From: Levilactobacillus zymae
GTDB taxonomy: Bacteria > Bacillota > Bacilli > Lactobacillales > Lactobacillaceae
Direction of reading: 5' to 3'
Assembly (NCBI RefSeq): GCF_032190635.1
Contig: NZ_JAVLAS010000001.1
Location: forward strand, 930,001-994,000
Length of the DNA stretch: 64,000 nucleotides
The notes below the pieces were generated by a model. The model was not told the DNA's origin. It saw only the letters and a list, made by a program, of their open reading frames with translations, and made no database searches. Made by a program: the position numbers and the translations under genes. Positions 26,690-36,014 of this stretch are shown here, piece by piece. Position 1 is the stretch's first letter, and each line of letters begins with the position of its first letter.

Positions 26690-27628
26690 TTAGTGGGACG
26701 GCGCGTCGCCAATAATGGTAAAGCCGTACCCGCGAATGTGGGCCTTGAGCATGGTTAGGTAGGCCTGGGCCAACGGACTTAGCTCGATTTGACGGTGCTT
26801 GAGCCAGCCTAGCGTCATCGCGTCGTCGACGGCCAGCGGGATGGCCACAATCTTGTCGTCGTTGAGTTGGCTACTGATGATTCCCGAGCTAATGGTGTAG
26901 CCGTTCAAGCCGACCATCAGGTTAAAGATGGTTGCCCGGTCACTGACCTGGATGGTCTTCTGCCGATCGAGGGTGCTGAGAATTTCCTCGGAGAAGTAAA
27001 ACGAGTGGTTGTCTCCCTGTTCGTAAGACAAGTAGGGGTAGGCGGTCAGGTCGGCTAACGTGACCACTTTCTTTTGGGTCAACGGATTCTGCCGTCCCAC
27101 GAAAACGTGTGGTTTAGCGGTGAAGAGTGGGGTGAAAACCAGGTCCTGCTCTCTGAATAATTTTTGCATGACCTGGCGATTAAAAGAATTGAGGTATAAG
27201 ATACCAAGCTCGCTTTTGAAGCTGGTTAGGTCGCTTAGGATGTTGCGAGTTTCCGTTTCCCGTAACGTGAAGTGGTATTCATCGGCCTGCACCGTCTTCA
27301 AGAGGTCGACGAAGGCGTGAACCACGAAGGCGTAGTGTTGGGCCGACACGGAAAAGGCCTGCTTGCGCAAGGGTTGCTTGGCGTAACGGCCCTCCAACAG
27401 CCGAACCTGATCTAAGACTTGGCGGGCGTAGACCATGAATTCTCGGCCGTCATTGGTCAGGGTCACACCGAGTTTGCTGCGTAACAGGATTTGGATGCCC
27501 ATTTCTTGCTCCAGGTCCTTGATGGCGCTGGAGAGGCTGGGCTGAGTCAGGTAGAGCCGTTTGGCGGCCTCGTTGATTGAGCCGGTTTTAACGATGGTTT
27601 CCAGATAGGTAAGTTGTTGGATGCGCAT
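26690..27628 (-). CDS. LysR family regulator, probably of methionine genes (MetR/MtaR/CmbR-like)
   Basis: 312 aa. N-terminal winged helix-turn-helix (RIQQLTYLETIVKTGSINEAAKRLYLTQPSLSSAIKDLE, residues about 1-60, shown in part) and a C-terminal ligand-binding domain. It is divergent from metE-metF with a MET-box in the 141-bp gap, so it is likely the activator of these genes; homocysteine or O-acetylserine-type co-inducers are known for relatives. The MET-box overlaps the region of its own -35, pointing to autoregulation. Exact orthology is not certain. Confidence 0.88.
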   Translation of the reverse strand: MRIQQLTYLETIVKTGSINEAAKRLYLTQPSLSSAIKDLEQEMGIQILLRSKLGVTLTNDGREFMVYARQVLDQVRLLEGRYAKQPLRKQAFSVSAQHYAFVVHAFVDLLKTVQADEYHFTLRETETRNILSDLTSFKSELGILYLNSFNRQVMQKLFREQDLVFTPLFTAKPHVFVGRQNPLTQKKVVTLADLTAYPYLSYEQGDNHSFYFSEEILSTLDRQKTIQVSDRATIFNLMVGLNGYTISSGIISSQLNDDKIVAIPLAVDDAMTLGWLKHRQIELSPLAQAYLTMLKAHIRGYGFTIIGDAPSH

Positions 27629-27667
27629 GGGAGGCCTCCTAGGTATTTCCTTTATTATAAATCTTCT

Positions 27668-27684
27668 TATAGCGAGAAACTATA
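27668..27684. promoter_or_regulatory. MET-box between the LysR gene and metE
   Basis: TATAGCGAGAAACTATA fits the Lactobacillales MET-box TATAGTTTSAAACTATA at 14 of 17 positions with exact spacing. On the minus strand a TATAAT at 27653-27658 gives the LysR promoter, whose -35 region is covered by the box. Confidence 0.75.
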
Positions 27685-27769
27685 ACGGGTTCTTAATTTT
27701 AAGCGTTAGCCAAGTCGTCGTGCTGGTGGTAGTTTAGAACCAAGCCATAACCGTTGAGGGGGATTTTAA

Positions 27770-30031
27770 ATGACAACATCAATCATTGGTTTTCCACGCA
27801 TTGGGGAGAACCGCGAACTCAAATTCAACACCGAAAAATACTGGCGCCACCAACTGACCGCCGAGCAGCTGCAACAAGCCGCCCACGACCTGCGCTTAAA
27901 GCACTGGCAACTGATCAAGCAAGCGGGGATTGACGGAATTCCCAGCAACGACTTTTCGTTTTTTGACACGACGCTAGACACTGCCACGTTGTTCAACGTG
28001 GTGCCCGCGGCGGCCAAGACACTCGACCTGTCGTCGCTAGATCGCTACTTCGCGTTAGCCCGGGGGTATCAGGGCGATCACGGGGACCTCAAGGCGTTAC
28101 CCATGAAGAAGTGGTACAACACCAACTACCATTACCTGGTGCCGCAATTTACGGCGACGACGCGGGTCAAGTTGGTGGGAACCAAGATTTTTGACGAATA
28201 CCAGGAAGCCCAGGACGCGGGAATTCAGACGCGCCCGGTCATCGTGGGTCCGTTCACGTTTTTGAGCCTGAGTGAATTTCACGATTGCCAACCGGCAGAC
28301 TTTGTGACCGACCTGGTTGCGGCCTACCAAGCGGTCTTCGCCAAGCTGGCTGCGCAGGGCGCCGAGTGGATTCAACTCGACGAACCCGAACTGGTCAAGG
28401 ACGTGACCGGGCAACGGCGCGAGTTGTTTAACGCGATTTATGACCAGTTATTGACCGCAAAATCCGGTCTGAAGGTGCTGGTACAGACCTACTTTGGCGA
28501 CGTACGTGACGTGTATACCGACCTGGTTGACTTGCCCATCGAAGGCCTGGGACTAGACTTTCACGAGGGACGTCAAACCGCGCAACTGGTGCAATCTGGG
28601 TTTCCGGCGGATAAGACCTTGTTCGCGGGGGTGGTCAACGGTAAGAATATCTGGCGTAACCATTACGCGCAAACGTTAGCCCTGTTGAAGACGTTACCGG
28701 TTCAGCACCTGGTGATTTCGACGTCGTGTTCGCTGCTCCACGTGCCGTTTACGGTGGCTAACGAGGCCTTTCCCGACCAGGTCAAACAACATTTTGCCTT
28801 TGCCACGGAAAAGTTGGGCGAATTGACCGACTTACAGGCCAGCCTGACAGACCCTGCCACACCCGCGTTGGCGCGCAACCAAGCACTATTTGCCCAGCCG
28901 CGGGTGCAACCCAATCCCCAGGTCCACGACCGCATCGCTAAGTTAACCGCCGATTCGTTCGTCCGGCACCCGGCCTTAGCCCAGCGCGCGCAAATCCAGC
29001 AGGTGGAATTTCACCTGCCACTCTTACCGACCACCACGATTGGCTCGTTTCCCCAGACCAGAGAGGTCAAACGGACCCGGGCGCGGTTCCGCAAACACGA
29101 GATTTCGCAGGTCGACTACGATCACTTCATTGGAGAACACATCAAAGAGTGGCTCAAGTGGCAAGAAGACATCGGCCTGGACGTGTTGGTTCACGGCGAA
29201 TTCGAACGGAACGACATGGTCGAGTACTTCGGCCAACACTTAGACGGCTACCTGTTCAGTCGAAACGGGTGGGTTCAATCCTACGGGACCCGCGGAGTTA
29301 AGCCCCCCATCATCTGGGGGGACGTGGCACGCAAGCACCCGATCACGGTCAAGTGGTCGACCTTTGCTCGGCGGCAAACCAGTAAGTTGGTCAAGGGGAT
29401 GCTGACCGGGCCAGTGACGATTCTGAACTGGTCATTCCCCCGTGAGGATATTTCGCAGCGCGAATCGACGATTCAGATCGCCCTGGCCATTCAAGACGAG
29501 GTTCTCAATTTGGAACGAAAAGGAATCAAGATCATTCAAATTGACGAGGCCGCATTACGGGAAAAGTTGCCGTTACGGCAATCCGACTGGTACAGCGAAT
29601 ATCTGGATTGGGCCGTGCCCGCCTTTCGGTTGGTCCACAGTCAGGTTAAGCCAGAAACCCAGATTCACACCCATATGTGCTATTCCGAGTTCACCGACAT
29701 CATCCCGGCCATTCAGGATCTCGATGCCGACGTGATTTCGTTTGAAGCGTCGCGGTCGAATCTGGAAATTCTCGACGCGTTACAAAAGGAACATTTTCAA
29801 CTTCAGGTGGGGCCGGGCGTCTACGATATCCACTCGCCCCGGATTCCTTCGGTGGCCGAAATCACGACCACGATTCACCAGATCTTGGCGAAGGTCCCCG
29901 AACAAAGGGTCTGGATCAATCCCGACTGTGGGCTAAAGACCCGGGGCATCACTGAAGCCAAGGCCAGTGTGGAACATTTGACCGCCGCGGCGCAAGCAGT
30001 TCGGGCCGAACTAACGGCAAAGGGGGACTAA
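27770..30031 (+). CDS. metE: Cobalamin-independent methionine synthase
   Basis: 753 aa; transfers the methyl of 5-methyl-tetrahydropteroyl-polyglutamate to homocysteine. Two barrel halves: the N-terminal one starts [24 protein letters not shown] (in part), the C-terminal one holds the zinc site with His and Cys in HTHMCYSEF, Glu in [10 protein letters not shown] and Cys in [12 protein letters not shown]. Usual length of MetE. ATG after GAGGGGGA. metF follows after 3 bp, which supplies the methyl donor. Confidence 0.97.
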   Translation: MTTSIIGFPRIGENRELKFNTEKYWRHQLTAEQLQQAAHDLRLKHWQLIKQAGIDGIPSNDFSFFDTTLDTATLFNVVPAAAKTLDLSSLDRYFALARGYQGDHGDLKALPMKKWYNTNYHYLVPQFTATTRVKLVGTKIFDEYQEAQDAGIQTRPVIVGPFTFLSLSEFHDCQPADFVTDLVAAYQAVFAKLAAQGAEWIQLDEPELVKDVTGQRRELFNAIYDQLLTAKSGLKVLVQTYFGDVRDVYTDLVDLPIEGLGLDFHEGRQTAQLVQSGFPADKTLFAGVVNGKNIWRNHYAQTLALLKTLPVQHLVISTSCSLLHVPFTVANEAFPDQVKQHFAFATEKLGELTDLQASLTDPATPALARNQALFAQPRVQPNPQVHDRIAKLTADSFVRHPALAQRAQIQQVEFHLPLLPTTTIGSFPQTREVKRTRARFRKHEISQVDYDHFIGEHIKEWLKWQEDIGLDVLVHGEFERNDMVEYFGQHLDGYLFSRNGWVQSYGTRGVKPPIIWGDVARKHPITVKWSTFARRQTSKLVKGMLTGPVTILNWSFPREDISQRESTIQIALAIQDEVLNLERKGIKIIQIDEAALREKLPLRQSDWYSEYLDWAVPAFRLVHSQVKPETQIHTHMCYSEFTDIIPAIQDLDADVISFEASRSNLEILDALQKEHFQLQVGPGVYDIHSPRIPSVAEITTTIHQILAKVPEQRVWINPDCGLKTRGITEAKASVEHLTAAAQAVRAELTAKGD

Positions 30032-30034
30032 GCG

Positions 30035-30898
30035 ATGGACCCAGCCAAACCAGAATTATCGTTTGAGGTCTTTCCGCCTAGTTCACCGGCGGGAACGGCG
30101 AAACTCACGCAGACGCTGGCCCAACTGAAGGGTATCGCCCCCAGCTTCGTCAGTGTGACCTGTAGTAATCATCAATTGAACTACGAACAAAGTACCATTG
30201 CGTTGGCCCAGGCCGTGCACCGAGACCTCCGGTGTGCGACCATGGTCCACATGCCAGCGGCTTACGTGACGAAGGCGCAGGTGCGGCAGATCCTCGACCA
30301 GCTCGAGGCGGCGCACATCCAGCAGGTGTTAGCGTTGCGTGGGGACTTGGACGGGGCGGCGCCGGAAACGGACTTCACCCACGCCAGCGACCTGGTTCGG
30401 TTTATCAAACGGGTCAAACCACAGTTTCGGGTGACGGGGGCCTGCTACCCCGAGGTCCATCCGGATTCCCCGGACCGGGTCGCCGATATTCGCAACCTGA
30501 AGGCCAAAGTTGACGCGGGGTGTGACCAGCTGATCACCCAACTCTTCTACGACAACGCCCAGTTCTATCGGTTTCAGGAAGCCTGCGCGATTGCCGGGAT
30601 CACCGTGCCAATCCTGGCGGGCATCATGCCGATTACCAACCGGCAACAGGCCCTCCACGTGGTCCAAAATTGTGCGGCTAGTCTGCCCCCGAAATTCAGG
30701 GCGATTCTGGATAAGTACCGGGATAATCCGGTGGCGTTACGAGAAGCCGGCTTGGCCTACGCGGTGGATCAGATTGTCGATCTGGTCACCCATGACGTGG
30801 CGGGGATTCATCTGTACACGTTGAATCAGGCGGCGACGGCTCAACACATATACGACAACACGGCGTCGTTATTTGCCCCGGTGCCGGTGGCAGATTAA
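30035..30898 (+). CDS. metF: 5,10-methylenetetrahydrofolate reductase
   Basis: 287 aa FAD enzyme that makes 5-methyl-THF for MetE. TIM-barrel with SFEVFPPSSPAGTAKL start, conserved VTCSNHQLNYE, LALRGDLDG and ACYPEVHPDSP segments, and QLFYDNAQFYRF. ATG 30035 starts just after the metE stop with AAAGGGGGA inside metE, so the pair is coupled. Confidence 0.95.
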   Translation: MDPAKPELSFEVFPPSSPAGTAKLTQTLAQLKGIAPSFVSVTCSNHQLNYEQSTIALAQAVHRDLRCATMVHMPAAYVTKAQVRQILDQLEAAHIQQVLALRGDLDGAAPETDFTHASDLVRFIKRVKPQFRVTGACYPEVHPDSPDRVADIRNLKAKVDAGCDQLITQLFYDNAQFYRFQEACAIAGITVPILAGIMPITNRQQALHVVQNCAASLPPKFRAILDKYRDNPVALREAGLAYAVDQIVDLVTHDVAGIHLYTLNQAATAQHIYDNTASLFAPVPVAD

Positions 30899-30914
30899 CT
30901 CACTCACGTTTAAA

Positions 30915-30956
30915 AAATGGCCCCGCTTAAGCAACTGTGCTTAGGCGGGGCCATTT
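30915..30956. terminator. Bidirectional terminator between metF and nrdF
   Basis: AAATGGCCCCGCTTAAGCA (30915-30933) pairs with TGCTTAGGCGGGGCCATTT (30938-30956) with one mismatch; 4-nt loop; A-run on the left gives the U-run for nrdF. Confidence 0.9.
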
Positions 30957-30969
30957 AGTCATGGTGTGA

Positions 30970-31977
30970 TTATTTTTGTTGGGGATCTTCCGGGTCGTCC
31001 GGTTCACCAATTTGGTAGTCACTGTCGTTCATGGCTTCCACGTTGCCTAACAGGTAACCGTTACCGACTTGCGAGAAGAAGTCGTGGTTGGCCGTGGAGG
31101 TTGAAATCCCATTCATCACGATGGGGTTCACGTCCTCGGCCGTGTCGGGGAAGAGGGGATCTTGCCCCAGGTTCATCAGCGCCTTGTTCGCATTGTAGCG
31201 AATAAAGGTCAGGACTTCTTCGGTCCAGCCGACTTGGTCGTACATCAGATGGGTGTACTTTTCTTCGTTGGCGTAGAGCTTGTACAGAAAGTCGTACATC
31301 CAGTCCTTCATGGCCTGTTGTTCGTTGTCGCCCAGTTCCTTCATGCCTAACTGGAACTTGTAGCCAATGTAGGTACCGTGGACGGATTCGTCCCGTAAAA
31401 TCAACTTGATGATTTCGGCCACGTTGGCGAGTTTGTTATGCCCCAGGTAGTACAGCGGCGTGAAGAAGCCGGAGTAGAACAGGAAGGTTTCCAGGAAGAC
31501 GCTGGAGATTTTTTTCTTCAGGGGATGTTCGTCGTCGTGGTAGAGCGTGTAAATCCGCTTGGTCTTATTCTGCAAGAATTCTTCGGTATCGCTCCAGTTG
31601 AAGATTTCGTCGATCTCGTCCGGCGTGTTCAACGTCGAGAAGATGGTCGAGTAGCTCTTGGCGTGGACGGATTCCATGAATTGAATGTTGTTGAGGACCG
31701 CCGTTTCGTGCTTGGTCCGTACGTCTCGCCGCAAGGCCGCCATGCCGTCTTGGGACTGCAGGGTGTCTAGTAAGGTCAGCCCGCCGAAAACGTGACCCAC
31801 GACCCATTGATGGTCGGTGTCTAAGGTCCGCCAGTCGTCCAAGTCGTTGGACACGGGGATCCGGGTGTCGAGCCAGAATTGTTCGGTTAGTTTTTCCCAG
31901 GTCGCCTTGTCGATCTCGTCGGACACGGCGTTCCAGTTAATCGCTTCGTAGTTACCGTCTTGATTCATTGCTGCCAT
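30970..31977 (-). CDS. nrdF: Class Ib ribonucleoside-diphosphate reductase, beta subunit
   Basis: 335 aa. Houses the dimetal-tyrosyl radical cofactor that starts nucleotide reduction in NrdE. Ligand-bearing segments: DWRTLDTDHQ, MESVHAKSYSTIF (Glu and His), ETFLFYSGFFTPLYY and RDESVHGTYIG. Start ATG 31977, eight bases after AAAGGAG; the nearest upstream in-frame start is a GTG at 31986. Last gene of the nrdHEF transcript, 21 bp behind nrdE. NrdI, needed for manganese cofactor assembly, is not in this window. Confidence 0.96.
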   Translation of the reverse strand: MAAMNQDGNYEAINWNAVSDEIDKATWEKLTEQFWLDTRIPVSNDLDDWRTLDTDHQWVVGHVFGGLTLLDTLQSQDGMAALRRDVRTKHETAVLNNIQFMESVHAKSYSTIFSTLNTPDEIDEIFNWSDTEEFLQNKTKRIYTLYHDDEHPLKKKISSVFLETFLFYSGFFTPLYYLGHNKLANVAEIIKLILRDESVHGTYIGYKFQLGMKELGDNEQQAMKDWMYDFLYKLYANEEKYTHLMYDQVGWTEEVLTFIRYNANKALMNLGQDPLFPDTAEDVNPIVMNGISTSTANHDFFSQVGNGYLLGNVEAMNDSDYQIGEPDDPEDPQQK

Positions 31978-31998
31978 AGTTTGCACTCCTTTACCGTC

Positions 31999-34164
31999 CT
32001 AGATAACACAACTTTCACATTGGTTGGCGCCGACTTCGTTATTGTCGTCGGTAAACGTCCGCACGTAGTAGATCGACTTGATGCCCTTACGGTAAGCGTA
32101 GTTCCGCAGGATACTGAGGTCCCGCGTGGTCATCTTGTCGGTCCGGCCGTTCTTCCATTCGTACAGGCCGGCGGGAATCGTGGACCGCATAAATAGCGTG
32201 AGGCTCATCCCTTGGTCCACGTGCTTTTGAGCGGCCGCGTAGACGTCGATGACCCGGCGCATGTCGGTATCGTAGGCTGACTTGTAGTACGGCATGGTGT
32301 CGTTACTCAGGTACGGTGCCGGGTAGTAGATCTTCCCAATCTTCTTTTCCTGACGTTCCTCGATCCGGTTGATGATCGGGTGCAGGCTGGCCGTGGTGTC
32401 GTTGATGTAAGAAATCGACCCGTTGGGAGCGACGGCCATGCGGTTCTGGTGGTATAACCCGTCACGCATGACGTCGGCCTTGAGTTGAGCCCAGTCTTCA
32501 GGCGACGGTAACCAAACGTCACTAAAGAGGCCTTGCACCTTGGCGTTATCCGGTCGCCAATCGTGTTCCGTGTAGCGATCGAAGTAGGAGCCGTCGGCGT
32601 ATTTGCTGGCTTCGAAGTTGTGGAAGGTTTCGTGCCGTTCCTTGGCAATCTGGTTGGAGGCCTTTAACGTCCAGTAGTTCAGTAACATGAAGTAGACACT
32701 GGTAAAGTCGATACTGTCCTTGGAACCATACATCATGTGGTTCTTGGCGAAGTAACTGTGCAGTCCCATAGCACCCAGGCCAATGGTGTGGGCTAACCGG
32801 TTACCGTGTTGGATGGACGGGACCACGTCGATGTCGGAGTGGTCGGTCACGAAGGTCAGTGCCCGGACCATGGTTTCCACGGAGTGCCCGAAGTCGGGGG
32901 AGGCCATCAGGTTAACGATGTTGGTCGACCCCAGGTTGCAGGAAATATCCGTCCCCAGTTTTTCGTATTCTTGCTTGTTGTCGTAGGTGGTTGGTGTTTG
33001 GACCTGCATAATTTCGGAACACAGGTTACTCATCACGATGCGGCCCTGGATGGGGTTTTCGCGGTTAGCCGTGTCGATGTTAACGATGTAGGGGTAACCG
33101 GATTCTTGCTGCAGTTTACCGATTTCCGTTTCCAGTTCCCGGGCCTTCAGCCGCTTCTTGCGAATGTCCGGGTTGGCGACCATCTTATCGTATTCGGCGG
33201 TGATGTCCACGTAGGAGAATGGTTTGCCGTAGATCCGTTCGACGTCGTACGGGCTGAAGAGGTACATGTCGGCGTCTTGTTCACAGAGTTGGTAGAACTT
33301 GTCGGGGACCGTGACCCCGAGTGACAAGGTCTTCAACCGGATCTTTTCGTCGGCGTTTTCTTTCTTAGCGCCCAAAAAGGCGATGATGTCGGGATGGAAG
33401 ACGCTCAGGTAGACCACACCGGCCCCTTGGCGTTGTCCAAGTTGGTTAGAGTAGGAGAAGCTGTCTTCGAGGAGCTTCATGACGGGCACGACCCCGGAAG
33501 CGGCCCCTTCGATGTGCTTGATCGGGTCACCGGCCCCCCGCAGATTGGACAGGCTGATGCCGACCCCACCACCGATACGGGACAGTTGCAGCGCGGAGTT
33601 GATGGTCCGCCCGATGGTGTTCATGTCGTCGGTGGATTGAATCAGAAAACAGGAGACCAGTTCCCCACGCCGGGCCCGGCCAGCGTTTAAGAAGCTAGGG
33701 GTGGCCGGTTGGTAACGTTGGTGAACAATTTCGTCGGCCAAGTCGTGGGCCAACTGTTGGTCGCCACCGGCAAAGTCGAGGGCGTTCATCGCCACGCGGT
33801 CGATGAAGTTTTCCAGGTAGTAGGCGTTGTCATCGGTCTTTAAGGCGTATTGCGCGTAGAATTTGTACGCGGCCATAAAGGACTTGAAGTGGAAGTTTTG
33901 AGCCTTCAGGTAGGCGTAGAGGTCTTCGATGAAGCTCAACGGGTACTGGTTGATGACTTGCGGTTCCACGTAGTTCCCGGCGATCAGGTAGTCGAACCGG
34001 TCCTTTAAGGACGCGAAGGTCTTGGTGTTGGGTGCCACGTTTTCTTTGAGGAAGGCCTGTAAAGCTTCCTGGTCCTTGTTCAACGGAATCTGGCCATCCA
34101 CGGGGATGTTGATCTCGTTATTTAAATCGTAATAAGTGACGTCTTTGAGGTTCTTGAGGCTCAT
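31999..34164 (-). CDS. nrdE: Class Ib ribonucleoside-diphosphate reductase, alpha subunit
   Basis: 721 aa catalytic subunit that reduces NDPs to dNDPs. Active-site cysteines: Cys in ELVSCFLIQSTDD and Cys in SNLCSEIMQVQTP (with the nearby NLCSE Cys/Glu), plus the redox pair in the C-terminal tail NQCESCVI, which is reduced by NrdH. N-terminus lacks the ATP cone, as expected for class Ib. Start ATG 34164 after AAAGGAAGAG; the longer frame begins at GTG 34170. Confidence 0.96.
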   Translation of the reverse strand: MSLKNLKDVTYYDLNNEINIPVDGQIPLNKDQEALQAFLKENVAPNTKTFASLKDRFDYLIAGNYVEPQVINQYPLSFIEDLYAYLKAQNFHFKSFMAAYKFYAQYALKTDDNAYYLENFIDRVAMNALDFAGGDQQLAHDLADEIVHQRYQPATPSFLNAGRARRGELVSCFLIQSTDDMNTIGRTINSALQLSRIGGGVGISLSNLRGAGDPIKHIEGAASGVVPVMKLLEDSFSYSNQLGQRQGAGVVYLSVFHPDIIAFLGAKKENADEKIRLKTLSLGVTVPDKFYQLCEQDADMYLFSPYDVERIYGKPFSYVDITAEYDKMVANPDIRKKRLKARELETEIGKLQQESGYPYIVNIDTANRENPIQGRIVMSNLCSEIMQVQTPTTYDNKQEYEKLGTDISCNLGSTNIVNLMASPDFGHSVETMVRALTFVTDHSDIDVVPSIQHGNRLAHTIGLGAMGLHSYFAKNHMMYGSKDSIDFTSVYFMLLNYWTLKASNQIAKERHETFHNFEASKYADGSYFDRYTEHDWRPDNAKVQGLFSDVWLPSPEDWAQLKADVMRDGLYHQNRMAVAPNGSISYINDTTASLHPIINRIEERQEKKIGKIYYPAPYLSNDTMPYYKSAYDTDMRRVIDVYAAAQKHVDQGMSLTLFMRSTIPAGLYEWKNGRTDKMTTRDLSILRNYAYRKGIKSIYYVRTFTDDNNEVGANQCESCVI

Positions 34165-34200
34165 AAGCACGCTCTTCCTTTCTCACACCGAATTTTAGTC

Positions 34201-34234
34201 AAAATAAAAGCGACGTCAGCCGAAACGACGTCGC
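34201..34234 (-). terminator. Intrinsic terminator between nrdH and nrdE
   Basis: GCGACGTC (34210-34217) and GACGTCGC (34227-34234) form a perfect 8-bp stem with a 9-nt loop; on the minus strand it is followed by TTTTATTTT. It lies in the 95-bp gap inside the operon. Confidence 0.75.
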
Positions 34235-34259
34235 CAAGACGGGGTTGTCGGAACGTTAA

Positions 34260-34487
34260 TTAACCCGCAATTTGTTGCAGTTGGTCAGGCCGGAAACCAA
34301 AAAAGGCCTTGTGACCGGGTGCTTCCACGACCGGTAGAGATTGAAATCCCTGTGCCTTTAAGTAGGTGACATATTCGGGATTTTGGTTAATATTACGTTC
34401 TTCAAAGGCCACGTTGTGTTCGGTAAGGAAACGCTTGGTCATTTTGCATTGCATACAGTTGTTCTTGGAATAAATCGTTACTTTCAT
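34260..34487 (-). CDS. nrdH: Glutaredoxin-like protein NrdH
   Basis: 75 aa redox partner of NrdE. Thioredoxin fold with the redox motif CMQC in KNNCMQCKMTKRFL, EERNINQNPEYV, the cis-Pro in LPVVEAPG and a C-terminal FGFRPDQL typical of NrdH. Reduced by thioredoxin reductase. Start ATG 34487 after AGAGGA. First gene of the nrdHEF operon. Confidence 0.95.
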   Translation of the reverse strand: MKVTIYSKNNCMQCKMTKRFLTEHNVAFEERNINQNPEYVTYLKAQGFQSLPVVEAPGHKAFFGFRPDQLQQIAG

Positions 34488-34525
34488 GGTTGCCACATCC
34501 TCTAAAATTTGTTTCTAATGTGTTT

Positions 34526-34553
34526 AGTGTACACCAGATTGGCGAAATTTCAA
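34526..34553 (-). promoter_or_regulatory. nrdHEF promoter
   Basis: Minus strand: TTGAAA (34553-34548), 16-bp spacer, TACACT (34531-34526). Confidence 0.65.
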
Positions 34554-34562
34554 TCGAAAAAA

Positions 34563-34610
34563 GCACCATATTTAGTGGTTGAAGGATACAATAACTACTA
34601 AATATAGTGC
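34563..34610. promoter_or_regulatory. Tandem NrdR boxes
   Basis: Box 1 (34563-34578) GCACCATATTTAGTGG and box 2 (34595-34610), on the minus strand GCACTATATTTAGTAG, each match the NrdR consensus ACACWATATNTWGTGT at about 13 of 16 positions. Their centres are 32 bp apart, i.e. three helical turns, the arrangement known for the NrdR repressor. They lie just upstream of the nrdH -35. Confidence 0.85.
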
Positions 34611-34686
34611 TCAGCGCGTTAATTTTATTTTATTGCCCACCAGTCCAAAAACTACGGTAAAATAAACCTAAAAGGTGGTCGAGAAA

Positions 34687-35292
34687 ATGACTAATCACTA
34701 TTATACACAAAATCCGGATGTTGTACACGAAGAACGCCACTGGCCGTTCACCCTATTAGGTAACGAATTGTTGTTTACCACCGACAACGGGGTCTTCTCA
34801 AAATCCCGCGTGGATTACGGCTCACGAGTTTTACTCGATGCGTTTAACGCCGACAAGACCCCGGCCGGTGCTTGGTTGGATCTGGGCTGTGGGTACGGTC
34901 CGATTGGCCTGGCCCTAGCCAAGAAATACCCGGACCGGCAGGTGACACTGGCCGACGTCAACGAACTGGCGTTGTCGTTGGCGCACCAAAACGCAACGGC
35001 GAACCAGATTACTAACGCTCGGATCATCGAATCCGACCGGTATGCGGCTTTAGGTGCCGCCAAGTATGCGGCCATTTTGACCAACCCACCGGTGCGAGCG
35101 GGGAAGGAAGTGGTCACCAGCATGTTAACCGGGGCCGCCCAACACCTGTTGCCGGGGGGCACGCTGACCGTGGTGCTCCAGAAGAAACAGGGAGCCCCGT
35201 CGGCTAAGAAGCACATGACCGAAACGTTTGGTAACTGTCAGATCCTCAAGAAGGACAAAGGGTATTACATCTTGGAAAGTACGCAAAACTAA
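34687..35292 (+). CDS. Class I SAM methyltransferase, RsmC/YbxB-like
   Basis: 201 aa. Methyltransferase small domain with LDLGCGYGPIGLALA (SAM-binding motif I), ADVNELALSLAHQNA, and a catalytic TNPPVRAG (NPPxR, typical of guanine-N2 methyltransferases). E. coli RsmC methylates G1207 of 16S rRNA; this short form matches B. subtilis YbxB. The N-terminus HYYTQNPDVVHEERHWPFTLLG is typical of that group. ATG 34687 after AAGGTGG. tadA follows after 24 bp. Confidence 0.9.
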   Translation: MTNHYYTQNPDVVHEERHWPFTLLGNELLFTTDNGVFSKSRVDYGSRVLLDAFNADKTPAGAWLDLGCGYGPIGLALAKKYPDRQVTLADVNELALSLAHQNATANQITNARIIESDRYAALGAAKYAAILTNPPVRAGKEVVTSMLTGAAQHLLPGGTLTVVLQKKQGAPSAKKHMTETFGNCQILKKDKGYYILESTQN

Positions 35293-35316
35293 CCTAGGAC
35301 GAGGAGGTGGGCACGA

Positions 35317-35856
35317 ATGCGTCAGATAACTTATTCTGCCGAACAACGGCACTACATGGAAGAAGCGTTATTCGAAGCCGACCGCGCGGCTTGGATTGGG
35401 GAAGTGCCAATTGGTGCGGTGATCGTCCACGAGGGACGGATCATCGGTCGGGGGCACAACCTCCGTGAACACGCCAACGATGCGACTTTACACGCCGAGA
35501 TTCGCGCCATCGAAGAGGCCTGTGCGACCTTAGGGAGTTGGCGGTTGGAAGATTGCCAACTCTACGTGACCATCGAGCCGTGTTTGATGTGTAGTGGGGC
35601 GATTATTAACTCCCGGATTCCCACGGTGTTTTACGGCGCCCGTGACCCCAAGGCGGGGGCGGTGGATAGTCTGTACAACACGCTGACGGATTCGCGGTTG
35701 AACCACACGGTCACGGTCTACGAGGGCTTAATGGCGAAGGCGGCCGGTGAACGACTGGTGACCTTTTTCAAGGAAGCTCGGCGCCGGCAAAAGGCGGCCA
35801 AGCAGGCCCGCAAAGCGGCGGCTGAAAAGTCGCTAGACAGTCTTTCCGAATCATGA
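35317..35856 (+). CDS. tadA: tRNA adenosine(34) deaminase
   Basis: 179 aa. Converts the wobble adenosine of tRNA-Arg(ACG) to inosine. Zinc site: His and catalytic Glu in LHAEIRAI, Cys pair in PCLMCSGAI. ATG after GAGGAGGTG. C-terminus is a basic Ala/Lys/Arg tail. Its 3' end contains the promoter of the SRP RNA gene, and the order tadA-ffs-dnaX is that of B. subtilis. Confidence 0.95.
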   Translation: MRQITYSAEQRHYMEEALFEADRAAWIGEVPIGAVIVHEGRIIGRGHNLREHANDATLHAEIRAIEEACATLGSWRLEDCQLYVTIEPCLMCSGAIINSRIPTVFYGARDPKAGAVDSLYNTLTDSRLNHTVTVYEGLMAKAAGERLVTFFKEARRRQKAAKQARKAAAEKSLDSLSES

Positions 35857-35862
35857 TACACT
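35834..35862 (+). promoter_or_regulatory. SRP RNA promoter inside the tadA 3' end
   Basis: TAGACA (35834-35839), 17-bp spacer, extended -10 TGATACACT (TACACT 35857-35862). The predicted start site is about 35869. Confidence 0.75.
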
Positions 35863-35868
35863 AGTATT

Positions 35869-35970
35869 TGCCGTTAAGGCCTTGAAGCAAGGGTGGGCTC
35901 ACGAATCGTGTCAGGTCCGGAAGGAAGCAGCACTAAGTCTGTTTCACTTTGTGCTTCAAGTTATTGAGCC
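35869..35970 (+). ncRNA. ffs: Signal recognition particle RNA, small (4.5S-like) type
   Basis: Contains the invariant SRP domain IV core GTCAGGTCCGGAAGGAAGCAGC (here 35919-35940, cited in part) with the GGAA tetraloop and asymmetric loop, closed by the long helix CTTGAAGCA (35881-35889) with TGCTTCAAG (35952-35960). It binds Ffh and targets ribosomes to the membrane. The 5' end is set from the promoter, the 3' end is approximate; the terminator follows at 35978. No Alu domain of the long Bacillus type is seen. Confidence 0.92.
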
Positions 35971-35977
35971 ATTAAGC

Positions 35978-36010
35978 ACGTCCGTTTCCGAGAGGGAATG
36001 GACGTTTTTT
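35978..36010 (+). terminator. SRP RNA terminator
   Basis: ACGTCCGTTTCC pairs with GGGAATGGACGT across a short loop; six T follow (36005-36010). Confidence 0.9.
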
Positions 36011-36014
36011 ATAT

